A DNA stretch of 64,000 bases from Pseudomonas sp. NKUCC02_KPG (GCF_019345465.1 NZ_JAHKRC010000012.1:124001-188000), one strand, 5' to 3'. Shown: positions 8,013 to 16,539, counted from the stretch's first letter. The notes: generated from the letters alone by a model not told the origin. Made by a program: numbers and translations.

Positions 8013-8108
8013 ATGTTTAAACATACGAAAGTACGCCAGGCCGGACTCATCCTCTTTGCTACCACCTTGCTGCTGATCTTGCCGAACTTGACCAAGGTCA
8101 TCGGCTAA
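8013..8108 (+). CDS. 31-residue small membrane protein
   Basis: A short reading frame with an AGGCAG site eight bases upstream encodes MFKHTKVRQAG followed by a single strongly hydrophobic segment (LILFATTLLLILP) and the tail NLTKVIG. The positive residues before the helix predict N-in orientation with a very short outer tail. I believe near-identical small proteins occur in other pseudomonads, but no function is known to me. It is followed 17 bases later by a perfect hairpin, which supports an independent transcript. Confidence 0.65.
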   Translation: MFKHTKVRQAGLILFATTLLLILPNLTKVIG

Positions 8109-8125
8109 AGACTCGCCCAAATACC

Positions 8126-8152
8126 GAAGACGCGCAGCTGCTGCGCGTCTTC
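8126..8152 (+). terminator. Perfect hairpin after the small membrane protein gene
   Basis: GAAGACGCGCA pairs exactly with TGCGCGTCTTC around a five-base loop. No T-run follows, so it may stabilise the 3' end rather than terminate by itself. Confidence 0.5.
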
Positions 8153-8241
8153 GTCGACTACAGGTTGCGAGGGCTCAATTGCCTGGCGCAAAAACCAGAA
8201 CGGCCAGCCCTGAGGCCAGCCGCTAACCGGTCAAACATCTA

Positions 8242-8583
8242 TCAATTCAACAGGCCCCGCACCTCCTGCTTTACACCCCAGCCTTCAATAATGCCGCCCA
8301 GGGGTACCACTACAGCTTCAAAGTCCTGCTCAAAATCACCGATACCACCATAGGTGGCGTACATCACTTTACTTAATTCCAGATACCACGCCCCGTCATC
8401 ACGCACATTGATTTGTGCGTTCAGGGATTCACCACAAAATTTACCTGCAGCCCTGCGCGCCCGCTCCTCGTCCGGGAAGATCGCGTAAAACTCGATTGGA
8501 TGGATGCGTGAAAAATCAAAACCGCCTTCTTTCATGCGGCGCAGCACATAGCTGCTGAGGTCTTCTTGATGGGCTGTGCTCAT
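8242..8583 (-). CDS. rraB: RraB-family ribonuclease E regulator
   Basis: The product of 113 residues fits the RraB fold: an N-terminal helix (MKEGGFDFSRIHPIEFYAIF), the DEERARRAAGKF helix, then alternating strands. RraB binds RNase E and inhibits part of its activity in enterobacteria; whether it does so here is inferred. The ATG at 8583 is preferred because GGAGGA lies six bases upstream; a TTG-initiated extension would translate through this ribosome site. RNase E itself is encoded far away at 47918. Confidence 0.8.
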   Translation of the reverse strand: MSTAHQEDLSSYVLRRMKEGGFDFSRIHPIEFYAIFPDEERARRAAGKFCGESLNAQINVRDDGAWYLELSKVMYATYGGIGDFEQDFEAVVVPLGGIIEGWGVKQEVRGLLN

Positions 8584-8847
8584 GAAACGTCCTCCTCGCA
8601 ATGGATAGACATTCAGCGCTCCCCTATCGGCAGCAGGTATGCCGTGACAAGGGGAGTAATAAGCATGTAGCGAACAAGATCAGAGCCAGTCGATTACTTC
8701 GCTGGTCTGGATGCAGAGTAGCTCCACGGCGCAGCGCCTGCCAAGGGGGTAAGCCATGAATTTCAACAGGTTTTACGCTTGCCTGCAAAACCTGCACCCG
8801 GCACCTGGACAGATGCGCTGCCCAGGACCAGACATGCCCGATCAGCG

Positions 8848-9456
8848 TTATGGCTTTTCAGCACGCTCCTTAAGCCCCTTGAGGGTATTGAACGGGGCAT
8901 CGACCACAAACTTGTTGGCCAACCAGGAAGGCACGCTGCCGCCCGGCTCGGTATGAACCTGATACGTCACCTCGGTCAAGTTGTCGCCTTTAGGCACAAG
9001 CTTCCAGAAACCATTGACCTGAGCCACCCGCACAAAGCCCTTTTCTTCCGGGACGTAGGTCGGCATGCCTTTGAGCGTACGGGTCAGGCTGCCATCTGCG
9101 CCCTGTGCAGTCGTCACCAGCAGCACCGAGTCCCGCGGGGTGACCGGCCAAGGTGTTTTGAACTGGGTGTAGGTCCAGCTCTGATCGCCTTCATGCTTGA
9201 GCAACTTTTGCGATTGGCATTCATGGATCCAGGCGCAAGCGCCCGCCACGTCTTCCTGTATTTTGCTGATCTTGGCCAGCGGCGCCTTGATGGTCGTCAC
9301 GCCCTGGTAGGCCTTGTATTGGGAGCCGGCGACTTCACTCAGCGAGACCTTGATGCCGTCCTGATCCTTGGCGACCTTCCAGTCTTCGGCCTGGGCCACG
9401 CCCACCAGCAGAACACTCAAACCACATACCAATGCCACTCGATGCAACGAACCCAT
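8848..9456 (-). CDS. Exported START-domain protein
   Basis: This 202-residue protein has a cleavable signal peptide (VALVCGLSVLLVGVAQA, cleavage before EDW) and then one START/lipid-transfer-like domain, recognised by WKVAKDQDGIKVSLSEV, the CAWIHECQSQKLL helix, PWPVTPRDSVLL and the long C-terminal helix PFNTLKGLKERA. It should be a periplasmic or membrane-associated lipid or hydrophobic-ligand binder. The ATG at 9456 is chosen for its AAGGA site; an upstream GTG in frame lacks one. The gene is conserved in pseudomonads, function unknown. Confidence 0.85.
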   Translation of the reverse strand: MGSLHRVALVCGLSVLLVGVAQAEDWKVAKDQDGIKVSLSEVAGSQYKAYQGVTTIKAPLAKISKIQEDVAGACAWIHECQSQKLLKHEGDQSWTYTQFKTPWPVTPRDSVLLVTTAQGADGSLTRTLKGMPTYVPEEKGFVRVAQVNGFWKLVPKGDNLTEVTYQVHTEPGGSVPSWLANKFVVDAPFNTLKGLKERAEKP

Positions 9457-9503
9457 TGTCTTATTCCTTATTGTTGAAGGTCTGTTCACTGGTCACAAAC
9501 ACA

Positions 9504-9758
9504 CTATGCCGCGGTCATCTGCTCCCACCAACCGATCAGGTTAATGGCTTCTTCCCGGTTATTGCCGCATACCTCGATGTCGGCCTTGAAGTCGCCACAG
9601 ACTGCAGGACGTTGTGGCTGGCCGAACAAACCACACAAGTAGTCGGCTGAAAGATGCAGGCAGCGTTCCCCGGCCGGCTTGCCATTGGGCATGCCTGGCA
9701 GCGGTGTACTGATGGAAGGGGCGATGCAGCAAGCGCCACAGCCTTCACGGCAATTCAT
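9504..9758 (-). CDS. YkgJ-family cysteine cluster protein
   Basis: This 84-residue protein carries the family's cysteine pattern: CREGCGACC at residues 3-11, then ERCLHL, LCGLF, AVCGDF and EVCG. These eight cysteines probably bind a metal or an Fe-S cluster. The family is widespread and uncharacterised. It is transcribed upstream of the START-domain gene with a 47-base gap and may share its transcript. Confidence 0.9.
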   Translation of the reverse strand: MNCREGCGACCIAPSISTPLPGMPNGKPAGERCLHLSADYLCGLFGQPQRPAVCGDFKADIEVCGNNREEAINLIGWWEQMTAA

Positions 9759-9911
9759 GACGTTAGCACCTCATTCGGGGCAAAGTGTGTTGATGACAAG
9801 GGATAGTACTCGCTGGAACAGGTGTTTGAAATTGACCGTTCAGCAGAATGTGCTGATAAACGACAGTGACTGAGCAGTCAGTTTAGAAGCCTGTTTTTGA
9901 GCACTCGACAC

Positions 9912-10385
9912 TTATTGCTTGAACTCGAAATCCAGCGCAGCGCCTTCGATTTCATTGTGACGGGCCTCATTGCGCAACTGCAGGTTCATCTCATTGCTGA
10001 GCAACCGCCCGTTGAGCTGAAAAGGGCTGTCTTCGGCGGGTTTCTCGCCAAACATGTTGGGCAGCAACGGCTTGTGCACAGGCATGGGAACAGTGCCCAA
10101 AGGATGCAGCTGCTTGACCATCTCGGGCGGCAAACGCAAGTCGAGAGTCGCCGCAGGCAATCGCTTCTTGGCGATTTCATGGGCCGACTTGGATTTGGAT
10201 GCGATGGGTGCACGCTTTTTGACCGGTGCCTTTTTCGCACTGGCGCCAGGCTTGGCGGGCGAGTGGGCAGATTGCGCCTGACTGGAGGTTGATGGAGGTT
10301 GTACAGGTGCCGCTGTCGCGGCCACAGCATTAAGCGCACTCAAGGCGCCCACCAACAAAAGGCCAACACAAAATGTCGCTCTCAT
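9912..10385 (-). CDS. Exported basic hypothetical protein
   Basis: I do not recognise this 157-residue product. It opens with a signal peptide (CVGLLLVGALSALNAVA), then a disordered Ala/Pro/Ser/Lys-rich stretch (about 27-75) with KKAPVKKRAP, and ends in a more ordered region (DLRLPPEMVKQLHPL, LLPNMFGEKP, FQLNGRLLSNEMNLQ). The low-complexity basic linker suggests contact with peptidoglycan, DNA or an acidic envelope component. The start at 10385 follows GGGAGTT; an in-frame GTG-type start three codons earlier is possible. Confidence 0.65.
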   Translation of the reverse strand: MRATFCVGLLLVGALSALNAVAATAAPVQPPSTSSQAQSAHSPAKPGASAKKAPVKKRAPIASKSKSAHEIAKKRLPAATLDLRLPPEMVKQLHPLGTVPMPVHKPLLPNMFGEKPAEDSPFQLNGRLLSNEMNLQLRNEARHNEIEGAALDFEFKQ

Positions 10386-10456
10386 AACTCCCACAGCTTT
10401 AACGGTTCAGGTGCGTATGCTCGCGCTTTACGCACAGGGTGACAAGGTGATTATGG

Positions 10457-11929
10457 TCAAAATGCCATCCCGACAGCTGCCGAGCTTCCTCCGTACAGGC
10501 CTGCGGCTTCCTGGCACAGCTGATTGGCAAGCATGCCAAGGGTCATCAGGGCCCGATCGGCTTCCCGGTTCCAGGGTGTGGCACAGTTAAGTCGTATGCA
10601 GTGGTTAAACTGCTCGGTATTACTGAAAATCAGTCCCGGCGCGATGCTGATACCTTGCTGCAATGCCCGGACATGCAGTTCCTGGGTGTTGACCCGGCCC
10701 GGCAAACTGACCCACAAGATAAAGCCCCCGCTAGGCCGTGACATCTGCGTCCCTTCCGGAAAGTGCTGCTGAACAGCCAGCTGGAACGCACTCAGGTTCT
10801 TTCTGTATTCCTGGCGGATGTAACGTAAATGGCGATCGTAACCGCCGTTTTCAAGGTAAGCCGCCACCCCCATCTGCGTCACACTGCATGCCGAATGGGT
10901 GGTAAAGGTTTGCAGACGCTGGATTTCCTGCTGAAACTTGCCGGCGATCATCCAGCCGATACGCACACCGGGGGACAGGGTTTTGGAAAAACTCGAACAA
11001 TAAATGACCCGATCCAGACGATCATAGGCTTTCAGCGCCTTGGTGCGCCCAACCTCAAACATCAACTCGCCGTAGATATCGTCTTCGACAATCTGGATAT
11101 CAAAATCGGAAGCCAGACGCAGCAACTGCTTTTGCCGCTCTTCCGGCATGGTCCCGCCAAGGGGATTGCTCAGGCGCGTGGTCAGTACCAAGGCCTTGAT
11201 CGACCATTGATTGGCCGCCAGCTGCAAGGCTTCCAGGCTCATGCCAGTAGCAGGATCGCTGGGGATCTCGATGACTTTCAAGCCCAGCAGGTCAGCCAGC
11301 TGCAGCAGCCCGTAGTAAGTCGGCGACTCAGCCGCGATCAGGTCTCCGGGACGGGTCAGCACGCGCAACGACATTTGCAGCGCATCGACACAGCCGTGGG
11401 TAATGATCACTTCGCTGGGATCGACCACCACTCCAGCGTCACGCATGCGGATTGCCACCTGCCGGCGCAACGGCTCAAAACCCGGACTGAACATGTAGCT
11501 GAACGCCCGCGGGCTATGAAAGCGCGTGACCTTGGCCAATTGCTGATGCAGCGCCCGTACAGGCAAGTAATCGACACTGGGCACGGCTGCGCCCAGCGGG
11601 AACACGCCTTCGCGACGGGATTCGACCAATACTTGCTGGATGATGCTGCTGCGGGTGACCAGGCCCGGACGCTCCACGCGTGCGATATCAGGCGTGGGCG
11701 CAGTCAATGCGGGGGTCTGGTGCACGTAATAGCCGGACTGCGGCCGTGCCCTGATCAAGCCCTGATCTTCAAGATTGGCGTAAGCCTGCAACACCGTGGC
11801 ATGGCTCACGTTGAGCTGAGAGCTCATCTTGCGAACCGAAGGCACACGTTCGCCAGGCTGATAAACGCCACGCCGAATATCCTCAGCCAACTGCTGAGCG
11901 ATACGTTGATAGAGCAAAAGGTTGGTCAT
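10457..11929 (-). CDS. MocR-type regulator (GntR DNA-binding domain plus aminotransferase-like domain)
   Basis: The 490-residue protein has a winged helix at the N-terminus (QLAEDIRRGVYQPGERVPSVRKMS, SHATVLQAYANLEDQGLI) joined by a linker to a fold-type I PLP domain. The PLP lysine is in SSFSKTLSPG; the usual SNPTG motif is altered to SNPLGG. MocR proteins use PLP or an amino compound as effector and usually control adjacent metabolic genes, but no clear target sits next to it here. The ATG at 11929 (MTNLLLYQ) is the more typical start of two. Confidence 0.92.
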   Translation of the reverse strand: MTNLLLYQRIAQQLAEDIRRGVYQPGERVPSVRKMSSQLNVSHATVLQAYANLEDQGLIRARPQSGYYVHQTPALTAPTPDIARVERPGLVTRSSIIQQVLVESRREGVFPLGAAVPSVDYLPVRALHQQLAKVTRFHSPRAFSYMFSPGFEPLRRQVAIRMRDAGVVVDPSEVIITHGCVDALQMSLRVLTRPGDLIAAESPTYYGLLQLADLLGLKVIEIPSDPATGMSLEALQLAANQWSIKALVLTTRLSNPLGGTMPEERQKQLLRLASDFDIQIVEDDIYGELMFEVGRTKALKAYDRLDRVIYCSSFSKTLSPGVRIGWMIAGKFQQEIQRLQTFTTHSACSVTQMGVAAYLENGGYDRHLRYIRQEYRKNLSAFQLAVQQHFPEGTQMSRPSGGFILWVSLPGRVNTQELHVRALQQGISIAPGLIFSNTEQFNHCIRLNCATPWNREADRALMTLGMLANQLCQEAAGLYGGSSAAVGMAF

Positions 11930-12069
11930 GGCGCCGCTCTCGATGTTCAAACTTTATTTTTGTGGAGAACAATACCGGAACAGTTTAGAAGTGTACGGGC
12001 ACAGTTGTCACTTAACTAAGCCGTACAGGGGGTGTGCGGGGGAAAACTGTATGGGCGACAGAACCCGTT

Positions 12070-12153
12070 GTGGGAGCGGGCTCGCTCGCGATTTCGCCGC
12101 CGCGATGCGCCAGGCACACCGCTTTGATTCAATCGCGGGCAAGCCCGCTCCCA
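12070..12153. repeat. REP palindrome pair, GTGGGAGC family
   Basis: GTGGGAGCGGGCTCGCTCGCGA is followed 40 bases later by TCGCGGGCAAGCCCGCTCCCA in inverse orientation. It matches the units at 6775, 18250 and 33895 and lies just 3' of the OmpA-like gene. Confidence 0.9.
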
Positions 12154-12176
12154 TATTCAGCCAGCGATATCGGGCT

Positions 12177-12992
12177 TTAGCGCGCTGCGCCCAGTTGGCC
12201 TTTTTCGTCAGAGAAGACGATTTCAACCCGGCGGTTCTGTGCCCGGCCGCGCTCCGTGGCATTGACATCAACCGGGTACTGATCGCCATAACCTTCCACC
12301 TGGATACGCTTCTCGTCGATACCCAGATCGACCAGCACATCGGCCACGGCCTGCGCGCGGTCACGGGACAACTTGAGGTTATCCTCCTTGCCTCCGGTGC
12401 TGTCGGTGTAGCCCTCGATCCGCACAATGCGCTTGGGGTTCAGTTGCAGGAAACGCACCAGCTTGAGTACCGTGCGGTTGGCCGAGTTTTTCAAGTCGGC
12501 TTCGCCAGTGTCGAACAACACGTCACCCAGGGTCATGACCAGACCACGGTCAGTCTGAGTAGTGGCCAGGCTGATGATTTGCTCTTCCAGCCATTGCCCC
12601 TGTTGCTGAACACTCAACAACTTGGCTTCACGCAACGCCAGTTGCAGACGCTGACGTTCGAGCTCCAGCTTGGCCCCACGCTCCTCATTGAGCACCTGTT
12701 GCGTGTGCTCACGGGCGATTTCACTGTAGCGCTGGCTCAAATAGGCGTAATGCGCAACGTCTTCACCACTGCCCCAGAAGCTGGACAAACGGTCAGCACG
12801 GGCCAGGGACTCACCGGCACGGATCACGTCCTTGGGCGCGATGCGCAGCACATTGGTGTCTTCCTTCACGGTCTGAAAGTCCGTGCTGGCCTGCTGCAAG
12901 GCCAGTTCGCTGTTGTGATGCCCGGCGCATCCGGTCAGGCTGACGCAACCCGCAACCAGCACCCCCATGAAAGCTCTGTACGTAAGGCTCAT
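12177..12992 (-). CDS. OmpA-family lipoprotein with C-terminal peptidoglycan-binding domain
   Basis: This 271-residue protein begins with a signal and lipobox (LTGCAG), followed by a helical DUF4398-like region with probable coiled coil (about 85-135). The OmpA-C domain comes last: VLFDTGEADLK, IEGYTDSTGG, LSRDRAQAVADVL and NRRVEIVF. It should anchor the outer membrane to peptidoglycan. Its start overlaps the stop of the DUF4398 lipoprotein by four bases (ATGA), so the two are translationally coupled and probably partners. Confidence 0.92.
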   Translation of the reverse strand: MSLTYRAFMGVLVAGCVSLTGCAGHHNSELALQQASTDFQTVKEDTNVLRIAPKDVIRAGESLARADRLSSFWGSGEDVAHYAYLSQRYSEIAREHTQQVLNEERGAKLELERQRLQLALREAKLLSVQQQGQWLEEQIISLATTQTDRGLVMTLGDVLFDTGEADLKNSANRTVLKLVRFLQLNPKRIVRIEGYTDSTGGKEDNLKLSRDRAQAVADVLVDLGIDEKRIQVEGYGDQYPVDVNATERGRAQNRRVEIVFSDEKGQLGAAR

Positions 12993-13345
12993 TGCGCCTC
13001 CGCCAGCTGTTTGCGCAAGCGCGAAATACGGGTATTGAGCACGTTCAGTTGTTCCTGGCTTTTCTGCGTCAGCACACGGGCTTCGGCCAATCGGGCATCC
13101 AGTTCGGCTTGTTCGGCCTGCATGCGCGCGTCTTTGTAGGATTCATCTGCCATATCTGCCAGCGCTTGGGCCAGCTTGTCTTCGGCTTGTTTCAACTCAG
13201 CCAAGTCATCGGCTTTGGCACCCACGGCCTTGGCTTGCTCCAGGGCTTGTTCGGTCAAACGCAATTGTTCATTCGGCGCAGGATCGGCTGCACACCCCGC
13301 CAGAGCCAAAACGGCCAGGGCAGCGAAAAGAGGTCGAATTGTCAC
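12989..13345 (-). CDS. DUF4398-type lipoprotein
   Basis: This small 118-residue lipoprotein has lipobox LAGCAA. The mature part is almost entirely alpha-helical and charged (QALEQAKAVGAKADDLAELK, then further A/E/L-rich repeats), which suggests a coiled coil in the periplasm. It overlaps the OmpA-family gene by four bases and lies nine bases after the solute-binding protein gene, forming a three-gene operon. The family is uncharacterised. Confidence 0.85.
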   Translation of the reverse strand: MTIRPLFAALAVLALAGCAADPAPNEQLRLTEQALEQAKAVGAKADDLAELKQAEDKLAQALADMADESYKDARMQAEQAELDARLAEARVLTQKSQEQLNVLNTRISRLRKQLAEAQ

Positions 13346-13354
13346 TAGGGATTC

Positions 13355-14173
13355 CTACTGTTTTGGGGCGCTGAGCGGTTGTAGCAATTGGGCTTTCCAC
13401 CGCTCTAGATTGCGTTGCAGTACCGCCTCGGTCAGGCCGGACGCGGGCAATTCTGTCATCTTTTTGGCGAGCTGTCCGCGCAACCACGGTTCATTGCAGG
13501 CCGAGTCATGGGAAATGGCCAAAAACAGCCCGGGCTGATCAATGGGCTGCGAGCGCGCTATCAGGTCATCGGCAATGCCCAGGGTTTGCGCAGTGGCCAT
13601 ACCGGAATAGCGCCCGGCCAGAACGTATTCGACCTGGCCGAGCAGCAATTTCTGGAAAGCCTGGGTCAAGCCGGATTGACGCTCCTGGGTGAGCTGATGC
13701 TGAGCGAACTCATTGAATGTCTCGCTTAACCGGGCTTTCTCAGAAACGGCGCCCACATGCCCATGCAAGTCGGCAGGCGTTTCGTAGACCAGGGTGGAGT
13801 CCTTGCGGGTCCACACCAGATAGTCGTTACGCACCAAGGGCGGGTGAATGTAGTCGAACGACGAAAGTCCGCCAACCGTCAGCGGCGCATCCAGCAACAT
13901 GTCCATGCGCCCGGCACGGACTTCGTCCTGGGCCTGGGCACGCTTGCCACCGTAGAGCACTTCAACCTTGATCCCCAGCTCATGACCCGCCTGCTGGATC
14001 AGATCAGCACTGGCGCCGATCAAGTGCGCAGGGTCGGCTGGGTCGCGCCACAAATAAGGCGGTGCATCGGGACTGCCAGTGACGATCAGGCGCTCACACT
14101 TGCCCGCCGCCTCAGACAACACAGGCAATAACGCCAACCCCAATAGCAACCTGCTCAGTTGACGCACATCCAT
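13355..14173 (-). CDS. Periplasmic solute-binding protein, family 3-like
   Basis: This 272-residue exported protein has a signal peptide ending near LSEAAG and two-lobe binding-protein features: LIVTGSPDAPPYLWRD at the start, GASADLIQQAGHELGIKVEV, the GRMDMLLDAPLTV turn and VLAGRYSGMA. It resembles amino-acid-type substrate-binding proteins but no ABC permease is nearby. It may be a stand-alone sensor or orphan binding protein within the lipoprotein operon. The ATG at 14173 is chosen (AGGG upstream); a longer frame runs through the hairpin region and is unlikely. Confidence 0.85.
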   Translation of the reverse strand: MDVRQLSRLLLGLALLPVLSEAAGKCERLIVTGSPDAPPYLWRDPADPAHLIGASADLIQQAGHELGIKVEVLYGGKRAQAQDEVRAGRMDMLLDAPLTVGGLSSFDYIHPPLVRNDYLVWTRKDSTLVYETPADLHGHVGAVSEKARLSETFNEFAQHQLTQERQSGLTQAFQKLLLGQVEYVLAGRYSGMATAQTLGIADDLIARSQPIDQPGLFLAISHDSACNEPWLRGQLAKKMTELPASGLTEAVLQRNLERWKAQLLQPLSAPKQ

Positions 14174-14270
14174 AGCCCTACGCTCCACACACAATTGAGA
14201 CCCACAAAAAAGCCCGGTCACCCTGGCCATGAAGACGGTGCAAGACACTGAGTGCCCTGCCCTTCCCCAC

Positions 14271-14288
14271 AGCCCGGATGACCGGGCT
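14271..14288 (-). terminator. Hairpin between etfA and the solute-binding protein operon
   Basis: AGCCCGG and CCGGGCT form a tight stem with a four-base loop, 22 bases after the etfA stop. A second copy of AGCCCGGTCA occurs at 14213, so a longer alternative pairing with the distal arm is possible. The T-rich side is on the plus strand, so directionality is uncertain. Confidence 0.5.
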
Positions 14289-14310
14289 CTTTATAAGTGA
14301 AGCGACTGGA

Positions 14311-15240
14311 TTAAACCAGCTTCTCCAGCTCAGGTACGGCTTCGAACAAGTCCGCTACCAGGCCGTAATCGGCCACCTGGAAGATCGGTGCTTCTTCGTC
14401 CTTGTTGATCGCAACGATCACCTTGGAGTCTTTCATGCCGGCCAGATGCTGGATCGCGCCGGAAATGCCCACCGCGATGTACAGCTGTGGCGCAACGATT
14501 TTACCGGTCTGACCGACCTGCATGTCGTTAGGCACAAAACCTGCGTCCACTGCTGCGCGAGATGCGCCAACAGCAGCGCCCAGCTTGTCAGCCAGGGTGT
14601 AGAGCAGTTTGAAGTTGTCACCGTTCTGCATGCCGCGACCGCCGGAAACGACGATTTTGGCAGCGGTCAGTTCAGGACGGTCCGACTTGGCCAGTTCTTC
14701 GCCAACGAACGACGAAGTGCCTGCATCGTGAACCGCTGCAACCACTTCAACCGCTGCCGAACCACCTTCTGCGGCAACCGGGTCGAAACCGGTCGCACGT
14801 ACGGTGATCACTTTTACCGGCGCAGTGGACTGCACGGTGGCAATGGCGTTACCGGCATAGATCGGACGCGTGAAAGTATCAGCGCTGACGACCGAAACGA
14901 TCTCGGAGATCTGATCCACGTCCAACTGCGCAGCAACGCGCGGCAGGATGTTTTTGCCGTTGGACGTGGCAGCCGCCAGGATGTGGCTGTAGCCAGCACC
15001 CAGCTCAGCAACTAGTGGTGCAACGTTTTCAGGCAACTGATGGGCGTAAGCCGCGTTGTCGGCGACCAGCACTTTAGCCACGCCAGCGATTTTCGCGGCG
15101 GCTTCGGCTACAGCGCCAATGCCCTGGCCTGCAACCAGAACGTTGATGTCGCCACCGATTTTAGCGGCAGCGGCTACGGTGTTCAGCGTGGCCGGAGCCA
15201 GCGTCTTGCCGTCGTGTTCTGCGATTACCAAGATAGTCAT
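14311..15240 (-). CDS. etfA: Electron transfer flavoprotein alpha subunit
   Basis: The 309-residue product shows the alpha-subunit order: an N-terminal nucleotide-like domain (AEHDGKTLAPATLNTV) and the C-terminal FAD domain with SGGRGMQNGDNF, GASRAAVDAGFVPNDMQVGQTGK and LYIAVGISGAIQHLAGM. With EtfB it accepts electrons from acyl-CoA and other dehydrogenases and passes them to ETF-ubiquinone oxidoreductase, encoded divergently at 16540. The start follows the etfB stop by two bases, so both are made from one mRNA. Confidence 0.97.
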   Translation of the reverse strand: MTILVIAEHDGKTLAPATLNTVAAAAKIGGDINVLVAGQGIGAVAEAAAKIAGVAKVLVADNAAYAHQLPENVAPLVAELGAGYSHILAAATSNGKNILPRVAAQLDVDQISEIVSVVSADTFTRPIYAGNAIATVQSTAPVKVITVRATGFDPVAAEGGSAAVEVVAAVHDAGTSSFVGEELAKSDRPELTAAKIVVSGGRGMQNGDNFKLLYTLADKLGAAVGASRAAVDAGFVPNDMQVGQTGKIVAPQLYIAVGISGAIQHLAGMKDSKVIVAINKDEEAPIFQVADYGLVADLFEAVPELEKLV

Positions 15241-15242
15241 GA

Positions 15243-15992
15243 TTAGATTACCTTCGCTTCGTTTTTCAGTTTCTCGACCAGTTCAGCCACCGACTTGACC
15301 TTGATGCCAGCGCTGCGTGCTGCAGGCGCTTCAACTTTCAGGGTTTTGTTGGTCGAAGCCGTGGAAACACCCAGCGCGTCCGGGGTCAGCACTTCAAGCG
15401 GCTTCTTCTTGGCTTTCATGATGTTTGGCAAGGACGCATAACGCGGCTCGTTCAAACGCAGGTCAGTGGTGACGATCGCTGGCAAGCTCAGCGAAACAGT
15501 TTGCGCGCCGCCATCCACTTCACGGGTCACGGCAACCTTGTCACCTGCCACTTCGACTTTGGAAGCGAAAGTGCCCTGACCGAAACCGGTCAGCGCAGCC
15601 AGCATCTGGCCGGTCTGGTTGTTGTCGCTGTCGATGGCCTGTTTGCCCAGGATCACCAGTTGAGGCTGTTCCTTGTCGACAACGGCCTTGAGCAGCTTGG
15701 CTACGGCCAGGGAGGTCAGGTCTTCGGCGGACTCGACGAGAATGGCGCGATCTGCACCCAGTGCCAGCGCGGTACGCAGCTGTTCCTGAGCAGTGGTCGG
15801 GCCGATGGAGACGACGACGATTTCAGTCGCAACACCTTTTTCTTTCAGGCGTACGGCTTCTTCCACAGCGATTTCGCAGAAGGGGTTCATCGACATCTTG
15901 ACGTTGGCGAGGTCAACGCCGGAGTTGTCCGCTTTGACGCGTACTTTAACGTTGTAATCGACCACTCGTTTGACAGCTACAAGAACCTTCAT
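15243..15992 (-). CDS. etfB: Electron transfer flavoprotein beta subunit
   Basis: The 249-residue protein has the family start MKVLVAVKRVVDYNVKVRVK, the MNPFCEIAVEEAVRLKE helix, the nucleotide loop LALGADRAILV and the signature ALTGFGQGTFASKVE (about 128-142). It forms the heterodimer with EtfA. GAGGA lies six bases upstream. Expression is probably coordinated with the divergent ETF-QO gene, since both serve fatty-acid oxidation. Confidence 0.97.
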   Translation of the reverse strand: MKVLVAVKRVVDYNVKVRVKADNSGVDLANVKMSMNPFCEIAVEEAVRLKEKGVATEIVVVSIGPTTAQEQLRTALALGADRAILVESAEDLTSLAVAKLLKAVVDKEQPQLVILGKQAIDSDNNQTGQMLAALTGFGQGTFASKVEVAGDKVAVTREVDGGAQTVSLSLPAIVTTDLRLNEPRYASLPNIMKAKKKPLEVLTPDALGVSTASTNKTLKVEAPAARSAGIKVKSVAELVEKLKNEAKVI

Positions 15993-16367
15993 GGATTCCT
16001 CGTTACTCTCCGGTGAAAAGAAAGTCGCCTAGGCGAACCTGGCGGTTGATGCTCATCAGCACAAGGGCACCTCCAAAGATCGTTGCTTTGCTTATAGACG
16101 AGTACCGACGATTCCCCGTGCGACCGTCTGTCCGATGTGACTAACAAGTCATACACCGAAAGGACGTGTAAACTCCGCTCAAAAAATGGCAGGCTCCTAC
16201 AGGCTTGTGCCTATGCCCTGTCTTTAGAGGTGCTCTTGAAACCAACAATCAGCCTACGGCGAGCGCAAAACCGCCCGTATCTTGACCGGAACGCCTTTTG
16301 CGGTCAATACAGCAAATGGGCCAGTTTTGAGCCGCGCGTCTTTGATTTATCTGGCTTGCAGCGGATT

Positions 16368-16381
16368 CAAACAAACGTTTG
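16368..16381 (+). promoter_or_regulatory. PsrA-type operator upstream of ETF-QO
   Basis: The 14-mer CAAACAAACGTTTG fits the published PsrA pattern S-AAAC-N(2-4)-GTTT-S with a four-base spacer. It ends three bases before the -35 box of the ETF-QO promoter. PsrA is the fatty-acid-responsive TetR regulator of pseudomonads and the etf genes are among its known targets in P. aeruginosa. Confidence 0.7.
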
Positions 16382-16383
16382 TA

Positions 16384-16412
16384 TTGGACGCTGCTAGTGG
16401 TGTAGATATAAT
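16384..16412 (+). promoter_or_regulatory. Sigma-70 promoter of the ETF-QO gene
   Basis: TTGGAC (16384-16389) and a perfect TATAAT (16407-16412) are 17 bases apart. Transcription would start near 16419, leaving a 120-base leader before the coding region. Confidence 0.75.
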
Positions 16413-16539
16413 GCCCGCCCATCAGAGAGAGCGGTGCGTCATCCATTGATTCTTCAACCTCGGGGTCGAGGGCGTAATGGATGAAGTGCCAAACCTCCAA
16501 TTAGAAAAATACCGTTGAGCCTTGAGTAGGAGAGAACCT

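Larger units (their letters stand above)
15993..16539. other. Divergent etfBA / ETF-QO intergenic region
   Basis: The rightward promoter and PsrA-type site occupy 16368-16412. The leftward etfB promoter should lie between 15993 and 16130 but I could not choose one. No small gene is convincing. Confidence 0.5.

Noticed and set aside
10829..13139. Long plus-strand frames opposite the MocR and OmpA-family genes
   Set aside because: They are shadows of well-supported minus-strand genes and span intergenic DNA and a REP element.
14213..14291. 80-base inverted repeat AGCCCGGTCA/TGACCGGGCT as a regulatory RNA
   Set aside because: The distal arm itself forms a compact hairpin, which is the simpler explanation as a transcription end; no promoter for a small RNA was seen.
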